Assembly: GCA_965651365.1 (NCBI GenBank)
Contig: CBFGSA010000148.1
Span: forward strand, 1-6,035
DNA from: DASSBG01 sp965651365
GTDB lineage: Bacteria > Pseudomonadota > Gammaproteobacteria > Xanthomonadales > Rhodanobacteraceae
Length of the DNA stretch: 6,035 nt
Direction of reading: 5' to 3'
How positions within the stretch are numbered: the stretch's first letter is position 1; each line of letters starts with the position of its first letter. Positions 5,820 through 6,035 of this stretch are shown here, in pieces. A program made the position numbers and the translations under genes. The notes beneath the pieces are model-generated. The model saw only the letters and a program-made list of their open reading frames with translations. It was not told where the DNA came from and ran no database searches.

Positions 5820-6035
5820 GAGGGACTCCTCGTCGCGGCGTCCTCCCGGGTGGCGGAGACCTTGCGGAAGGCCTGCAACCGCCGCCGCGCCAGGCTGCGC
5901 CACAGCCACTCGAACGGGCCGTAATGGAACCGGTCGAGCCACGGTTTCGACCACAGCAGCATCGCTGCCCACATGCCGAAGCAGAAGAAGTAGAGCGCCC
6001 AGCGCGGAATGCTGCCGAACAGACTCAGGCCGTAG
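5816..6035 (-). CDS. second DUF418 (YeiB-type) membrane protein, C-terminal 72 residues only
   Basis: The frame enters from the window edge (first whole codon at 6034) and stops at the TGA of 5818-5816. It begins YGLSLFGSIPRWALYFFCFG and includes the last membrane segment, then FHYGPFEWLWRSLARR, the hallmark end of the DUF418 domain. From the first residue to LARRRLQ it is almost identical to the downstream gene (residues 342-395 there). After that the tail, AFRKVSATREDAATRSPS, is different and shorter. Its stop overlaps the next ATG as ATGA, so the two copies are translationally coupled. The 5' part lies beyond the window, so its intactness is unknown. Confidence 0.85.
   Translation of the reverse strand, partial: YGLSLFGSIPRWALYFFCFGMWAAMLLWSKPWLDRFHYGPFEWLWRSLARRRLQAFRKVSATREDAATRSPS
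5826..5831 (-). promoter_or_regulatory. Shine-Dalgarno GAGGAG of the complete DUF418 gene
   Basis: GAGGAG lies inside the final codons of the preceding copy, 6 bases before the ATG at 5819-5817. It decides this start against longer in-frame readings. Confidence 0.75.
5871..6035. repeat. direct repeat, copy B (3' end of the partial DUF418 gene)
   Basis: Partner of the copy at 4633-4797. It is cut by the window edge, so the full repeat is probably close to gene length. Confidence 0.85.

Overview
The window looks like part of the chromosome of a GC-rich gammaproteobacterium. A Xanthomonadales/Lysobacterales relative is the best guess: two adjacent secreted proteins share the C-terminal ending [I/L]F-x-DGFE, which I associate with that order, and they carry large exported beta-rich domains. 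This placement is inference from gene style, not from a marker gene. Nearly all coding sequence is on the minus strand, so gene order is described from high to low coordinates.

Block 1 (6035 to 3949, minus) is a tightly coupled operon. It has the 3' end of a DUF418 (YeiB-type) membrane protein, then a complete second DUF418 protein, then an exported DUF1579-like protein. Both junctions are 4-base ATGA stop/start overlaps, each with a good Shine-Dalgarno inside the preceding gene. The two DUF418 genes are a tandem duplication: 150 of 165 comparable bases match by hand count, but their extreme C-terminal tails differ.

A gene-poor spacer of about 210 bases (3740 to 3948) contains an 18-bp dyad just upstream of the next block and two hairpin-capable repeats. 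I see no convincing sigma70 promoter in it.

Block 2 (3739 to 110, minus) is a second probable operon. It starts with a small helical ORF of unknown function that overlaps ATGA with an alternative start of the next gene. Next is a secreted protein of 515 aa with an N-terminal beta domain, a DUF7933/DUF11-like domain and a GEVED domain. Last is a secreted delta-60 repeat protein with a P/Homo B domain. This last gene is broken twice. Each lesion is repaired by adding one A to an A-run: one at the natural start codon, the other in the sixth repeat. The repaired product would be 594 aa, with a signal peptide, seven repeats (a plausible seven-bladed propeller closed by the N-terminus), a P domain and a DGFE tail. 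Sequencing error and real decay cannot be told apart here.

The first ~100 bases, plus strand, may hold the 3' end of a convergent beta-helix-type protein gene. No RNA gene, CRISPR array, insertion sequence or recognised defence system was found. The most unusual items are the shared C-terminal tag, the twin A-run lesions and the tandem DUF418 genes. I do not see a clear undescribed multi-gene system.
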